Origin: an uncultured Azospirillum sp.
Lineage (GTDB): Bacteria; Pseudomonadota; Alphaproteobacteria; RF32; CAG-239
DNA length: 15,207 nt
Reading direction: 5' to 3'
Assembly: GCA_900539605.1 (NCBI GenBank)
Contig: UQCS01000035.1
Coordinates: 1 to 15,207 of the forward strand
Below the pieces are notes generated by a model that was given only the letters and a program-made list of their open reading frames with translations, made no database searches and was not told the origin of the DNA. Made by a program: the position numbers and the translations under genes. Below are positions 6,212-13,368 of the stretch, piece by piece. Position 1 is the first letter of the stretch, and every line of letters begins with the position of its first letter.

Positions 6212-6748
6212 TTAGGGCAACGAGGCGTTGTCTGGGTGTGATCGGGGTTCGGTTTCAAAAAAAAGTTTTTCGGCAGTTTTCATCGTTTTGGCAATCCAAC
6301 AGGACGGCGCGGTATGCAGTGCAACATTGTAATCGCGGACGGCGGCATTATAATCACGGCAAGCTTGCTGCAGTTCGGTTTCGACTGCTGCCAGATCCTG
6401 CCGCAACTGCCAGAAACGTGCATCGTTTTTGAGCGTGGTTTCGGTTTCCGCTGCGGCAAGCAATTGTCTGAGGGTGTTTTCCAGTTTGCTTTCGAGGTTT
6501 TGTTGTTGTTCAAAATTGGTGATATTGACGAGCTGACGGTGTAATTCGGCCGTTTCTTCGGCTAACTTAATCTGATTGCCCCCGTTTTTGACGGTTTCGA
6601 CTAACAGAGGGGTCAGATCACGGCGGCGTTCCAGGTGAAGATTGAGGGTGTTAAGCGCTTCGTCGACAAGAGCTTCCAGCTTGACCAGTTGGTTATAGAA
6701 AAAGACATAGCCCACCAGCAAAACGATGAGAACAGCAGCCCAGATCAT
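6212..6748 (-). CDS. LemA family protein
   Basis: This is a 178-residue inner-membrane protein with one N-terminal helix (residues 1-19) and a long helical domain. The LemA signature follows the helix: FYNQLVKLEALVDEAL, then LERRRDLTPLLVETVK at about residues 40-55. The C-terminal family motif is YNAAVRDYN near residue 135, followed by a phenylalanine-rich end (EKLFFE). The domain is a four-helix bundle in known relatives. The role of LemA proteins in cells is poorly defined. AAGGAG sits 8 bases before ATG 6748. It is the first gene of a three-gene operon with DUF2157 and GDYXXLXY. LemA genes are more often seen with TPM-domain or peptidase genes, so this partnership is of interest. Confidence 0.82.
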   Translation of the reverse strand: MIWAAVLIVLLVGYVFFYNQLVKLEALVDEALNTLNLHLERRRDLTPLLVETVKNGGNQIKLAEETAELHRQLVNITNFEQQQNLESKLENTLRQLLAAAETETTLKNDARFWQLRQDLAAVETELQQACRDYNAAVRDYNVALHTAPSCWIAKTMKTAEKLFFETEPRSHPDNASLP

Positions 6749-6785
6749 TGAATATTCTCCTTGGGAAAAGGCTTGTTATTTTTTC

Positions 6786-6813
6786 ATCATATATGAAGGA
6801 TAAAAAAAAACAA
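6786..6813 (-). promoter_or_regulatory. Candidate promoter of the lemA-DUF2157-GDYXXLXY operon
   Basis: On the minus strand TTGTTT (6813-6808) and TATGAT (6791-6786) are 16 bases apart. The -10 matches consensus at 5 of 6 positions; the -35 is poor (3 of 6). The area is very AT-rich. The predicted leader is about 30 bases and contains the AAGGAG of the lemA-like gene. Confidence 0.3.
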
Positions 6814-6834
6814 TTTATTTATCAATGGTTGTGC

Positions 6835-6854
6835 TTAACCTTATTTGCGGTTAA
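6835..6854. repeat. Inverted repeat TTAACC-N8-GGTTAA upstream of the lemA-like operon
   Basis: Perfect 6-bp arms separated by 8 bases lie about 20 bases upstream of the candidate promoter. It could be an operator, or a weak hairpin ending the upstream minus-strand gene. TTAACC resembles a CtrA half site, but the arms do not have the direct TTAA-N7-TTAA arrangement. The evidence is pattern only. Confidence 0.35.
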
Positions 6855-6954
6855 ATTTGATATACATTTTACGGTCATGAAATATAGATAATCTCATGCC
6901 GGAATTAAACGGATGTTTTTTCCTTAAGCCTATTGTCAAGAAAGAATGGAGAGA

Positions 6955-7470
6955 TCATTGCCGATCATTTTGAGGTTGCTGATTAAAGAGCGTATGTGCG
7001 GCAACAATTTCGCGGATTTTTTCCTGATCGCTTTCAGTCATCGCATAAAGCGGGATTGAAAATGCTGTAAAGCGAGAATATTGACAAATCCGTTGCATGA
7101 AGGTAAGCCGACAGTTGTATCCTTCAATCGGTTTAAGCACAATAATCCGCTGCCGTCCGATCCGGTTTGTAGTTTCTTCGGCTTCGCGGATATTCCGCCA
7201 TTTCAGCGGTGCGCTACGGTCGATTTTAATATTGTCATCGGTAACCAATATCAGTTTTTGCGGAAAGAAATAAACATGAGCAGCTGCCAGTGTAGCGGCA
7301 AACCATAGCAAAATCACCAACAGGCCGAGCGGAATCAGCGGATAAAAAACCGCTTGTCCGAAGATGATCAATAAGGCTAACATGCACAAATTAAATGCCA
7401 ACAGCAGTCTTAACTTGCGGCGATCGTAATAGAAGACGGCGTACAACGGTTTGGGTTTGTTTTTTTTCAT
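6955..7470 (-). CDS. Small membrane protein of unknown function, possibly STM3941-like / PH-like
   Basis: This protein of 171 residues starts with a basic N-terminus (KKNKPKPLY). Two hydrophobic helices follow at about residues 22-42 and 46-66, joined by a very short turn. A cytoplasmic-type beta-rich domain follows, with the segments KLILVTDDNIKI, LKWRNIREAEE, RIIVLKPIEGY and TAFSIPLYAMT. A last helix starting DQEKIREIV completes the pattern. Two helices followed by a small beta domain that begins where a signal is 'read at the membrane' resemble STM3941-like or bacterial PH-domain proteins. That is a resemblance from memory, not a firm match. A TTG at 7479 is possible, but GGAG abuts it with no gap, while ATG 7470 has 9 bases. 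Expression direction matches the lemA operon 206 bases downstream. Confidence 0.65.
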   Translation of the reverse strand: MKKNKPKPLYAVFYYDRRKLRLLLAFNLCMLALLIIFGQAVFYPLIPLGLLVILLWFAATLAAAHVYFFPQKLILVTDDNIKIDRSAPLKWRNIREAEETTNRIGRQRIIVLKPIEGYNCRLTFMQRICQYSRFTAFSIPLYAMTESDQEKIREIVAAHTLFNQQPQNDRQ

Positions 7471-7513
7471 TTTGGGCAACTCCGTAAATTTTCCGTATTT
7501 TAACAGCGATAAG

Positions 7514-7541
7514 TTAAAAGTTGGTGTATGACGGGTATAAA
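7514..7541 (+). promoter_or_regulatory. Candidate promoter of sbcDC
   Basis: TTAAAA (7514-7519) and TATAAA (7536-7541) are 16 bases apart in the gap before sbcD. The -10 is good and the -35 weak. The leader would be about 70 bases long and would contain the TTAA-N7-TTAA site. Confidence 0.28.
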
Positions 7542-7571
7542 ATCAAAGGCCTTATTGCTTTTGCCGCTGCG

Positions 7572-7586
7572 TTAATTTATGCTTAA
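7572..7586 (+). promoter_or_regulatory. CtrA-like site (TTAA-N7-TTAA) before sbcD
   Basis: TTAA at 7572-7575 and TTAA at 7583-7586 are exactly 7 bases apart, the spacing of the CtrA cell-cycle regulator box in Alphaproteobacteria (TTAA-N7-TTAA). It lies 33 bases before the sbcD ATG. The motif has only eight fixed AT bases, so a chance match in a window of this length is quite possible. Confidence 0.25.
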
Positions 7587-7619
7587 ACGATCAAAAGGCG
7601 GTAAAAGAAAGGAAGGCAT

Positions 7620-8840
7620 ATGATCAGAATTTTACATACTTCGGACTGGCATTTGGGACGCTGGCTTTACAGTTTTCGGCGAGACAGTGAGTTTGCCGCC
7701 TTTCTTGACTGGCTGTGCGGTGTTATTCGCGACCGGCAGATTGACTATTTGTTGGTTGCCGGTGATGTTTTTGATACCGGAACCCCGTCTCCCGTTGCTC
7801 AGAAGATGTATTATCGTTTTTTGGCGGCTCTTGCCGCTACCGGCTGCCGGGGGGCGGTCATTACTTCGGGCAATCACGATTCCGCTTCTTTTCTGGCGGC
7901 GCCCAAAGAACTGCTGAATGCAATGAATATCCGCGTGGTTTCGGTTGCCGCCGCGCCGGAAAATATTGCCGAAGAAGTGGTCGTTTTGCCAAACTGTGAC
8001 GGCAAGCCCGAGTTGGCGATATGTGCGGTTCCGTTTTTGAAAGAACGTGATTTGCGGGTTATGACGCCGGGGGAAAGTTATGAGCAACGGCTGCAAAAAA
8101 TGGCTGACGGAATGTGTCGTCATTATCAGGCTGCCTACGAATATGCGCGCCAGTTTTCTGTGCCGGTGATTGCGATGGGGCATTTGTTTGCCGCCGGCGG
8201 ACAAAAAACCGCCGATGACGGCGTGCGTGATTTGGCGGTCGGTTCTCTGGGTGTCGTAGACACGGCGTCTCTTGATATCGGTTTTGATTATGTGGCGTTG
8301 GGGCATTTGCATATTGCCCAGACGGTCGGCGGCCGGGAATATATTCGTTACAGCGGTTCGCCGTTGCCGGTCGGTTTCGGTGAAGCAGAAGACGTCAAAC
8401 AAGTGGTGCTGGTGGAGATTTTTGACGACGGGACACCGCTCAACATCATTCCGCTTCCGGTGCCGGTGTTCAAAAAAATGTACCGGATCCGCGGTGGTTT
8501 GGAGGCGATTGCCCGCCGCATTGAAGAATTGCGTGCACTCAATGAAGATGTTTTTGTGGAAGTTTTTTATGATGATCCGGCTTTTTGCAGCGGCTTGAAC
8601 GGTAAAATAGATGAGTTGGTCAAAGGCAGCCGTCTTCAGGTTTGCCGGGTGCATAACCGTAATTGCGAGAATTTTCAGGCAGAACAAATCAGCGGCGAAG
8701 AATTGGAAGACGTCACGGTGGAAGATATGTTTGAACGCTGTCTTGATGCCAACCGGGTGGAAGAAACGCAACGGGAACAACTGCGTCGGTTATATCGGCA
8801 AGTGTTGCAGGAAATTGAAAACGGTGACGCGGAGGAATAA
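7620..8840 (+). CDS. sbcD: Exonuclease SbcD (Mre11-type nuclease subunit)
   Basis: SbcD is the metallo-phosphoesterase subunit of SbcCD, which cuts DNA hairpins and protein-blocked ends using two Mn ions. The 406 residues carry the complete set of metal-binding motifs: D9 and H11 in SDWHLG, D49 in AGDVFDT, N85-H86-D87 in SGNHDS, H188 in MGHLF, and H229/H231 in LGHLH. The capping and SbcC-binding region follows from about residue 270. The Shine-Dalgarno GGAAGG lies just before ATG 7620. The gene is 3 bases from sbcC, the standard sbcDC operon. Length is close to the usual 400 residues. A long antisense frame overlaps it (7632-8780) and is a coding shadow. Confidence 0.97.
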   Translation: MIRILHTSDWHLGRWLYSFRRDSEFAAFLDWLCGVIRDRQIDYLLVAGDVFDTGTPSPVAQKMYYRFLAALAATGCRGAVITSGNHDSASFLAAPKELLNAMNIRVVSVAAAPENIAEEVVVLPNCDGKPELAICAVPFLKERDLRVMTPGESYEQRLQKMADGMCRHYQAAYEYARQFSVPVIAMGHLFAAGGQKTADDGVRDLAVGSLGVVDTASLDIGFDYVALGHLHIAQTVGGREYIRYSGSPLPVGFGEAEDVKQVVLVEIFDDGTPLNIIPLPVPVFKKMYRIRGGLEAIARRIEELRALNEDVFVEVFYDDPAFCSGLNGKIDELVKGSRLQVCRVHNRNCENFQAEQISGEELEDVTVEDMFERCLDANRVEETQREQLRRLYRQVLQEIENGDAEE

Positions 8841-8843
8841 GCG

Positions 8844-11800
8844 ATGAAAATTATCAGCATCGAATTTGAAAATCTTAATTCTCTGGCCGGGCATTGGAAG
8901 ATCGATTTTGCAGCAGCTGACTTTGCCGCAAGCGGAATTTTTGCCATTATCGGCAAGACCGGCGCCGGCAAAACTACCATTCTGGACGCGGTTTGTTTGG
9001 CGTTGTTCGGACGAACACCGCGGGTGAAAGTGAGCGGCGCCGAAAATGAAGTTATGTCCAAAAACCGCGGCGGTTGCATGGCAGAAATCGTTTTTGAAAA
9101 TAACGGCAAAGTTTATCTCAGCCGCTTTGAACAGCGGCGTGCCCGCAATCGTCCTGACGGTGCGCTGCAATCGGTTCAGCGCAGTGTTCAGGAATTGGGT
9201 AATCCGGCAACGCTGGTAACAATGATTCGGGACGTCGAAGCAAAAGTGACGGAATATTTGGGGATGGACTATGAACAGTTTATGCGTTCGGTGATGTTGG
9301 CGCAGGGACAGTTCAACACTTTTCTGACTGCCGAGGCCGCCGACAAATCGAAAATTTTGGAAAAAATAACCGGAACTGCCCGTTATGAGAAAATTTCACA
9401 AAAAACATTTGAAATTGCCAAACGTTTCCGCGAGGACTATGAACGGTTGAAACAAGAAGCCGAAGCACTGACTCTGTTGAGCGAAGAAGATGAACAGGCG
9501 CTTGCAAACGAGCAGGCCGAAAAAGAAAAAACGGCAGCGGTTTTTTTGTTGCAGCAGCAGGAAGTGCGGTTAAAACTGCAAAATCAGCATGAACGTGAAC
9601 TGACTGCAGCGGCTTTGCAGCAAAAGCAGACCCGGCTTGAGGAACAAAACCGGAAAGCAGCTTTGTTCGAACCCAACCGGCAACGGTTGGAACAAGCGCA
9701 AAAGGCGGAGCCGCTGGCAGCCGATTATAACAGTTGGAAAGAAAAAGGGCAAAAGCTGACCGTTACCGTGGCACGGTCGACCGCAACGCGCGTCGGTCTG
9801 GAAAAAAAGCAGCTGGAAGTAAAGGAGAAGCGGTTGGCGGCATCAACGGCGGAGCAGACCTGGAATGATTTTGTTCTCCATAAAAAAACATGGGAAGAAC
9901 AAATTGCCGCGGCCCGCCGGCTTGATGATGGATACAAAGTTTTGGGACAGACTTTGCAAGTTTACACCAAAGCTTTGACCGATGCAGACAATGCCGTGGA
10001 AATTTCGGAAAAAGAGCTGGTTCTGCTGCAGGCAGAAAATGAGAGATCCCGGCAGCGTTTTGTTCAGGCGGAGAATTATCTGGAAAAACACCCCAAAGAT
10101 GGTGACTTGGAGCTTTTGCAGCTGGAACTGAACCCGCTTTTGCAGGAATCGTCGGAGATTCGGGCAAAATTATTGCCGGCCGAAAAAGCCGCTGCTGAAA
10201 AAAAACAACGGTTACAGCAGGAAAGCATTGTGTGCGAACGGATGCAAAAGGAAAAAGAAACTTGCGAGCGTGATTTGAACTCTGCCAAAGCGGAAGTGGT
10301 GATACTTCAGACGCAGATTACACAATTGCTGGAAGGAAAACAACCGGCAGACTACCGCCGTCTTAAAGAGGAGCTGTCGGCCGAATACAAAAGCTGCGAA
10401 AAAATGCGGGCTTATCGTCATAATCTGACCGAAGGCAAGCCGTGTCCGCTTTGTGGTGCTGTTCATCATCCGCTGATTGCTGCCCGGAAAGAAGAAATCG
10501 AAAAGCAGTTGGAGTTGCAAATTTCTTCTCTGGAACAGAAAATAAGCGTTTTTGAAAGGTTGGAAAGCGAGGTAAAAGTTCGTCAAACAACGGTTGAAAG
10601 TTTGACTGAGCGCAAAAATGCGGCGGTTGCCGAGTCAATTAGGCAGGAAGAACTACTGAAGCGCCTGACGGCAGAAGCGGAGCAGGCCGCTCAAAATGCG
10701 GCAGCGCTGGCAGAACGGCAGGTGGCCCTGCAAAAAATGCAGACCGAAATTTATAGCCGTTACGGAGTGGACGAAAACCTTCGTCCCGAAGAAGTACGTG
10801 CCCGTTTTGAACTCTATCGGAAGCATAAAAATGATTGCGAGAGTCTGAAAACAATCGTAGAAGTCGGAAAAAACGAGCTGGCGAACCGCCAACGGCACCT
10901 TGCCGAATTGCAAAAGCGTCGCACCGAAGCCGCGGCCTCGGCAGCGTCACAACAAAAACTTTGCGATGATAACCGGTTGCAGCGGGCAGAAAAGTTCGGC
11001 CGGTGGGACTGTGACGAAAAAGTCCGACAACTGGAAGGGGAAGAAAAAGCGCGCCATTTGCAAAAAGAGCAAAGTGATCGGCAGGCGGCGGAAACAGAAA
11101 AGGAAGAAGCCCGTTTGGCTGCCGCTTATCAGACAGAATGCGCTTATATTGACGAGCTTGAACGTGAAAAACGCCAGCTGGAAGAAAAATTAACCCCGAT
11201 TGCCGCCAATTACGGGTTTGACGACGTGAAACAGTTGCAAAGCCTGTTTATGGATGCCGAAGAAAAAGAACGGCTGCAAAAACAGCAAACTGATCTGCAG
11301 CAGGAAACGATGCGTCTTACCTTACAGATCGAAGAAGACCGGCGCCGCTTGCAACAGTTGCAGCAGCAATATCCTGCGGCCGATTTGTCGAAGCTGCAGT
11401 CGGAAGAAGAGCAGATTTCGGCCGCCGTCAATGAACTTAACCGGCAGATCGGGGCAATTAAACAAAAGCTGGACGATAACCGGATTCGTCGCGGCAGCTT
11501 GCAAGAGAAACTGGAACGTCTGCAAACGCTGAAACTGCAGTCGGAGGACTGGGAGCGTCTGAACGAGCTGATCGGTTCGTCAAGCGGCAAAAAGTTTCGC
11601 GAGTTCGCCCAGGGGATTGCCTTTGACGTCTTAATCGGCTTTGCCAACCGGCAGCTGGCGCAAATGTCAGACCGTTATGTGCTGGTGCGGGCGACCGATT
11701 TGGGGTTGGACGTGATTGATTATTATCAGGGCGGCGAACGACGGGCGGTCAAGAATCTTTCCGGCGGCGAAAGCTTTATGGTCAGTTTGGCACTGGCTTT

Positions 11801-12062
11801 GGGATTGTCGAAGATGTCCAGTCGCCGCATCCGGATTGACAGCCTGTTTCTTGACGAAGGATTCGGCACTCTCGATGAAGAAGCGTTGAATACCACTTTG
11901 GATGCTTTGAGCCGTTTGGAACGGGAAAGTAAGCTGATCGGAATCATTTCCCATGTGGCGGCCTTAAAAGAAAGCGTTCCGACCCGGATCGAGGTGGTGA
12001 AAGTCTCCGGCGGCAACAGCCGTCTGAGCGGTGCCGGGTGTTCACAGGCGGACGGAACTTAA
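8844..12062 (+). CDS. sbcC: Exonuclease SbcC (Rad50-type ATPase subunit)
   Basis: SbcC is the SMC-like ATPase partner of SbcD; ATP binding closes the heads and controls nuclease access. In 1072 residues the order is: N-terminal ATPase half with Walker A GKTGAGKTT (37-45); Q-loop region QGQFNTFL near 153; a long coiled coil (about 185-520); a zinc hook CPLC (C534, C537); the return coiled coil (about 545-910); then the C-terminal ATPase half. That half has the signature LSGGES (972-977), Walker B LFLDEGFGT (D1004, E1005) and the switch histidine H1037. All parts are present, so the protein is expected to work. GGAGG in the end of sbcD serves as ribosome site. The coiled coil is rich in Q, E, K and R. 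No terminator follows before the cupin promoter. Confidence 0.97.
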   Translation: MKIISIEFENLNSLAGHWKIDFAAADFAASGIFAIIGKTGAGKTTILDAVCLALFGRTPRVKVSGAENEVMSKNRGGCMAEIVFENNGKVYLSRFEQRRARNRPDGALQSVQRSVQELGNPATLVTMIRDVEAKVTEYLGMDYEQFMRSVMLAQGQFNTFLTAEAADKSKILEKITGTARYEKISQKTFEIAKRFREDYERLKQEAEALTLLSEEDEQALANEQAEKEKTAAVFLLQQQEVRLKLQNQHERELTAAALQQKQTRLEEQNRKAALFEPNRQRLEQAQKAEPLAADYNSWKEKGQKLTVTVARSTATRVGLEKKQLEVKEKRLAASTAEQTWNDFVLHKKTWEEQIAAARRLDDGYKVLGQTLQVYTKALTDADNAVEISEKELVLLQAENERSRQRFVQAENYLEKHPKDGDLELLQLELNPLLQESSEIRAKLLPAEKAAAEKKQRLQQESIVCERMQKEKETCERDLNSAKAEVVILQTQITQLLEGKQPADYRRLKEELSAEYKSCEKMRAYRHNLTEGKPCPLCGAVHHPLIAARKEEIEKQLELQISSLEQKISVFERLESEVKVRQTTVESLTERKNAAVAESIRQEELLKRLTAEAEQAAQNAAALAERQVALQKMQTEIYSRYGVDENLRPEEVRARFELYRKHKNDCESLKTIVEVGKNELANRQRHLAELQKRRTEAAASAASQQKLCDDNRLQRAEKFGRWDCDEKVRQLEGEEKARHLQKEQSDRQAAETEKEEARLAAAYQTECAYIDELEREKRQLEEKLTPIAANYGFDDVKQLQSLFMDAEEKERLQKQQTDLQQETMRLTLQIEEDRRRLQQLQQQYPAADLSKLQSEEEQISAAVNELNRQIGAIKQKLDDNRIRRGSLQEKLERLQTLKLQSEDWERLNELIGSSSGKKFREFAQGIAFDVLIGFANRQLAQMSDRYVLVRATDLGLDVIDYYQGGERRAVKNLSGGESFMVSLALALGLSKMSSRRIRIDSLFLDEGFGTLDEEALNTTLDALSRLERESKLIGIISHVAALKESVPTRIEVVKVSGGNSRLSGAGCSQADGT

Positions 12063-12086
12063 TTTTTTATTTGCAGGAAAAAAGTC

Positions 12087-12117
12087 TTGACTTAGAGTTA
12101 ACTCTAAAATGTATGCT
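12087..12117 (+). promoter_or_regulatory. MerR-type promoter with 19-base spacer and palindromic operator
   Basis: TTGACT (12087-12092) and TATGCT (12112-12117) are separated by 19 bases. The spacer, together with the last -35 base, holds a perfect 16-base palindrome, TTAGAGTTAACTCTAA (12092-12107). A long 19-20-base spacer with a central dyad is the hallmark of promoters activated by MerR family regulators, which untwist the DNA to align the two boxes. The sequence resembles operators of the NmlR/AdhR aldehyde-stress branch, as far as I recall them. Transcription would start near 12124, about 24 bases before the cupin ATG. No merR gene is adjacent. Confidence 0.75.
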
Positions 12118-12147
12118 GGTAACAGAATCGCAAAAAAGGAGAGAATT

Positions 12148-12624
12148 ATGCAAAAAATCTGTTTATGGAATGCCCTGTTAGGCAGCATTTTGATTTTTTC
12201 AGTTAACGTAAAGGCACAGGAAATGAAAGAAAGTGAAGTAGATACAATTTTTGAACAAGGAGAAGCCAACCCTTATGGAGAATTTTTTACCGGACAGACT
12301 TATCTGCAGCGGTTGAGCGAAAAAGATGATGTTTTTAATGCGCCGATAGCCAACGTAACTTTTGAGCCCGGTGCGCGCACCAACTGGCACCGGCACAGCG
12401 GCGGCCAGATCTTGTTGGTTTTGGGCGGCGAGGGCCGTTATCAGGAACGCGGGCAGGAAGTCAGGATATTGCATAAAGGCGATACGGTACGGATTGCGCC
12501 CGATGTTGAACACTGGCATGGCGCTGCACCGGCAAGCTGGTTTGTTCATATTTCGGTGGAGACAAATGTGCCTCACAACCGGACCGAATGGCTGCAACCG
12601 GTATCTGACGCCGAATATCGATAA
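12148..12624 (+). CDS. Exported cupin protein, hydroxynitrile-lyase-like metal cupin
   Basis: This protein has 158 residues, with a signal peptide ending at VKA (about residue 23) and then a single cupin barrel. Metal ligands are H81, H83, Q87 and H122, with H124 two residues on (HWHGAAP). The spacing of H-x-H-x3-Q and the later H-x-H is the same as in the Mn cupin hydroxynitrile lyase of Granulicella tundricola as I remember it, where Gln replaces the usual Glu. Natural substrates of such cupins are mostly unknown; similar genes often lie with carboxymuconolactone decarboxylase or aldo/keto reductase genes, none of which is here. The frame extends upstream to 12109, but AAAGGAGAG before ATG 12148 and the signal peptide fix the start. 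A MerR-type promoter precedes it and a terminator follows. Confidence 0.88.
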   Translation: MQKICLWNALLGSILIFSVNVKAQEMKESEVDTIFEQGEANPYGEFFTGQTYLQRLSEKDDVFNAPIANVTFEPGARTNWHRHSGGQILLVLGGEGRYQERGQEVRILHKGDTVRIAPDVEHWHGAAPASWFVHISVETNVPHNRTEWLQPVSDAEYR

Positions 12625-12653
12625 AAACAGTTGGTTGTTTGCGTTTATATTTC

Positions 12654-12683
12654 AAAGGCTGTCCGCGGCGGGCAGTCTTTTTT
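12654..12683 (+). terminator. Terminator after the cupin gene
   Basis: An 11-bp stem (12654-12664 with 12670-12680, two G-T pairs) and a GCGGC loop are followed by a run of T up to 12683. It lies 30 bases after the cupin stop, so the cupin and the acyltransferase are likely separate transcription units. Confidence 0.85.
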
Positions 12684-12685
12684 AT

Positions 12686-12714
12686 TTGCCTTTTGGCGGC
12701 CTTTTTATTATGCT
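12686..12714 (+). promoter_or_regulatory. Candidate promoter of the acyltransferase gene
   Basis: TTGCCT (12686-12691) and TATGCT (12709-12714) are 17 bases apart, each matching consensus at 4 of 6 positions. It begins right after the cupin terminator. A start near 12721 would leave a leader of only about 14 bases containing the AAGGAG. Confidence 0.35.
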
Positions 12715-12720
12715 GGCCGC
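12696..12720 (+). repeat. Inverted repeat abutting the acyltransferase ribosome site
   Basis: GCGGCC (12696-12701) pairs with GGCCGC (12715-12720) across a 13-base AT-rich loop. The stem ends exactly where AAAGGAG begins. In a transcript reading through from the cupin, it could affect ribosome access; in one starting at the nearby candidate promoter, it would not be present. Confidence 0.4.
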
Positions 12721-12734
12721 AAAGGAGTATGGAA

Positions 12735-13361
12735 ATGGAAAAACACTGGTCGCGGGTCGAATATCTGCATCAAACGGTCACCAACCCCAACATTATCGTC
12801 AAAGGTACCCGGAGTTATTACAGCGATGCCTGGAGCGGCAGTTTTGAAGAATCTGTTGTCCGTTATCATTACGGTGACCGGTACAGCCGCACCCATTGGC
12901 AACCGCAGTGGCCGATCGATCGCTTGCAAATCGGCAATTATGTCTGCATCGGTGCCGAAAGCGTTATTTTGATGGGTGGCAATAATACGCACCGTAATGA
13001 CTGGTTTTCCAACTATCCGTTTATGGAGAAAATTGTCGAGAGTTATCGGGGTAAGGGCGATACCGTGATCGAAGATGCGGTATGGATCGGTATGCACAGT
13101 ATGATTATGCCGGGACGACGCCTTGGCGAAGGTTCGGTGATTGCGGCCGGAAGTGTGGTAACGAAAGACGTTCCCCCTTATGCGGTTGTGGGTGGCAATC
13201 CTGCCCGGATTATCAAGTTTCGTTTTTCTGAACCGGTCATCAGCCGTCTGCTGGCACTTCGGATATATGATCTGGACGAAGCCGTAATTGACGGCCTGAC
13301 AGATTTTCTTTGTGCCGGCGATATTGATGCGTTAGAACAAGCCATCCGCAAAATCCGCTGA
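12735..13361 (+). CDS. CatB-like (xenobiotic acyltransferase family) hexapeptide acetyltransferase
   Basis: This 208-residue left-handed beta-helix acyltransferase is expected to act as a trimer with acetyl-CoA. It follows the type B chloramphenicol/streptogramin acetyltransferase plan: NPNIIV then SYYS (about residues 17-30), VRYHYGD (42-48), DRLQIGNYVCIGAESVILMGGN (62-83), and the catalytic histidine H86 in THRNDW. The C-terminal part has WIGMHSMIMPG, VIAAGSVVTKDVPPYAVVGGNPAR and the C-terminal helix DIDALEQAI. The family includes real antibiotic-inactivating enzymes and many with other or unknown acceptors, so resistance cannot be claimed. An in-frame ATG six bases earlier lies only 1 base from AAGGAG; ATG 12735 has 7 bases. 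An upstream TTG extension looks like a signal peptide but runs through the terminator. It converges with the next gene, 7 bases away. Confidence 0.85.
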   Translation: MEKHWSRVEYLHQTVTNPNIIVKGTRSYYSDAWSGSFEESVVRYHYGDRYSRTHWQPQWPIDRLQIGNYVCIGAESVILMGGNNTHRNDWFSNYPFMEKIVESYRGKGDTVIEDAVWIGMHSMIMPGRRLGEGSVIAAGSVVTKDVPPYAVVGGNPARIIKFRFSEPVISRLLALRIYDLDEAVIDGLTDFLCAGDIDALEQAIRKIR

Positions 13362-13368
13362 AGGCACT

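Noticed and set aside
7632..8780. Long minus-strand open frame of 382 codons opposite sbcD
   Set aside because: It is fully antisense to a gene with all SbcD motifs, has no family resemblance and no ribosome site; it is a codon-bias shadow.
12639..12734. N-terminal extension of the acyltransferase that resembles a signal peptide
   Set aside because: It would start at TTG without a ribosome site and reads through the cupin terminator; CatB-type enzymes are cytoplasmic.
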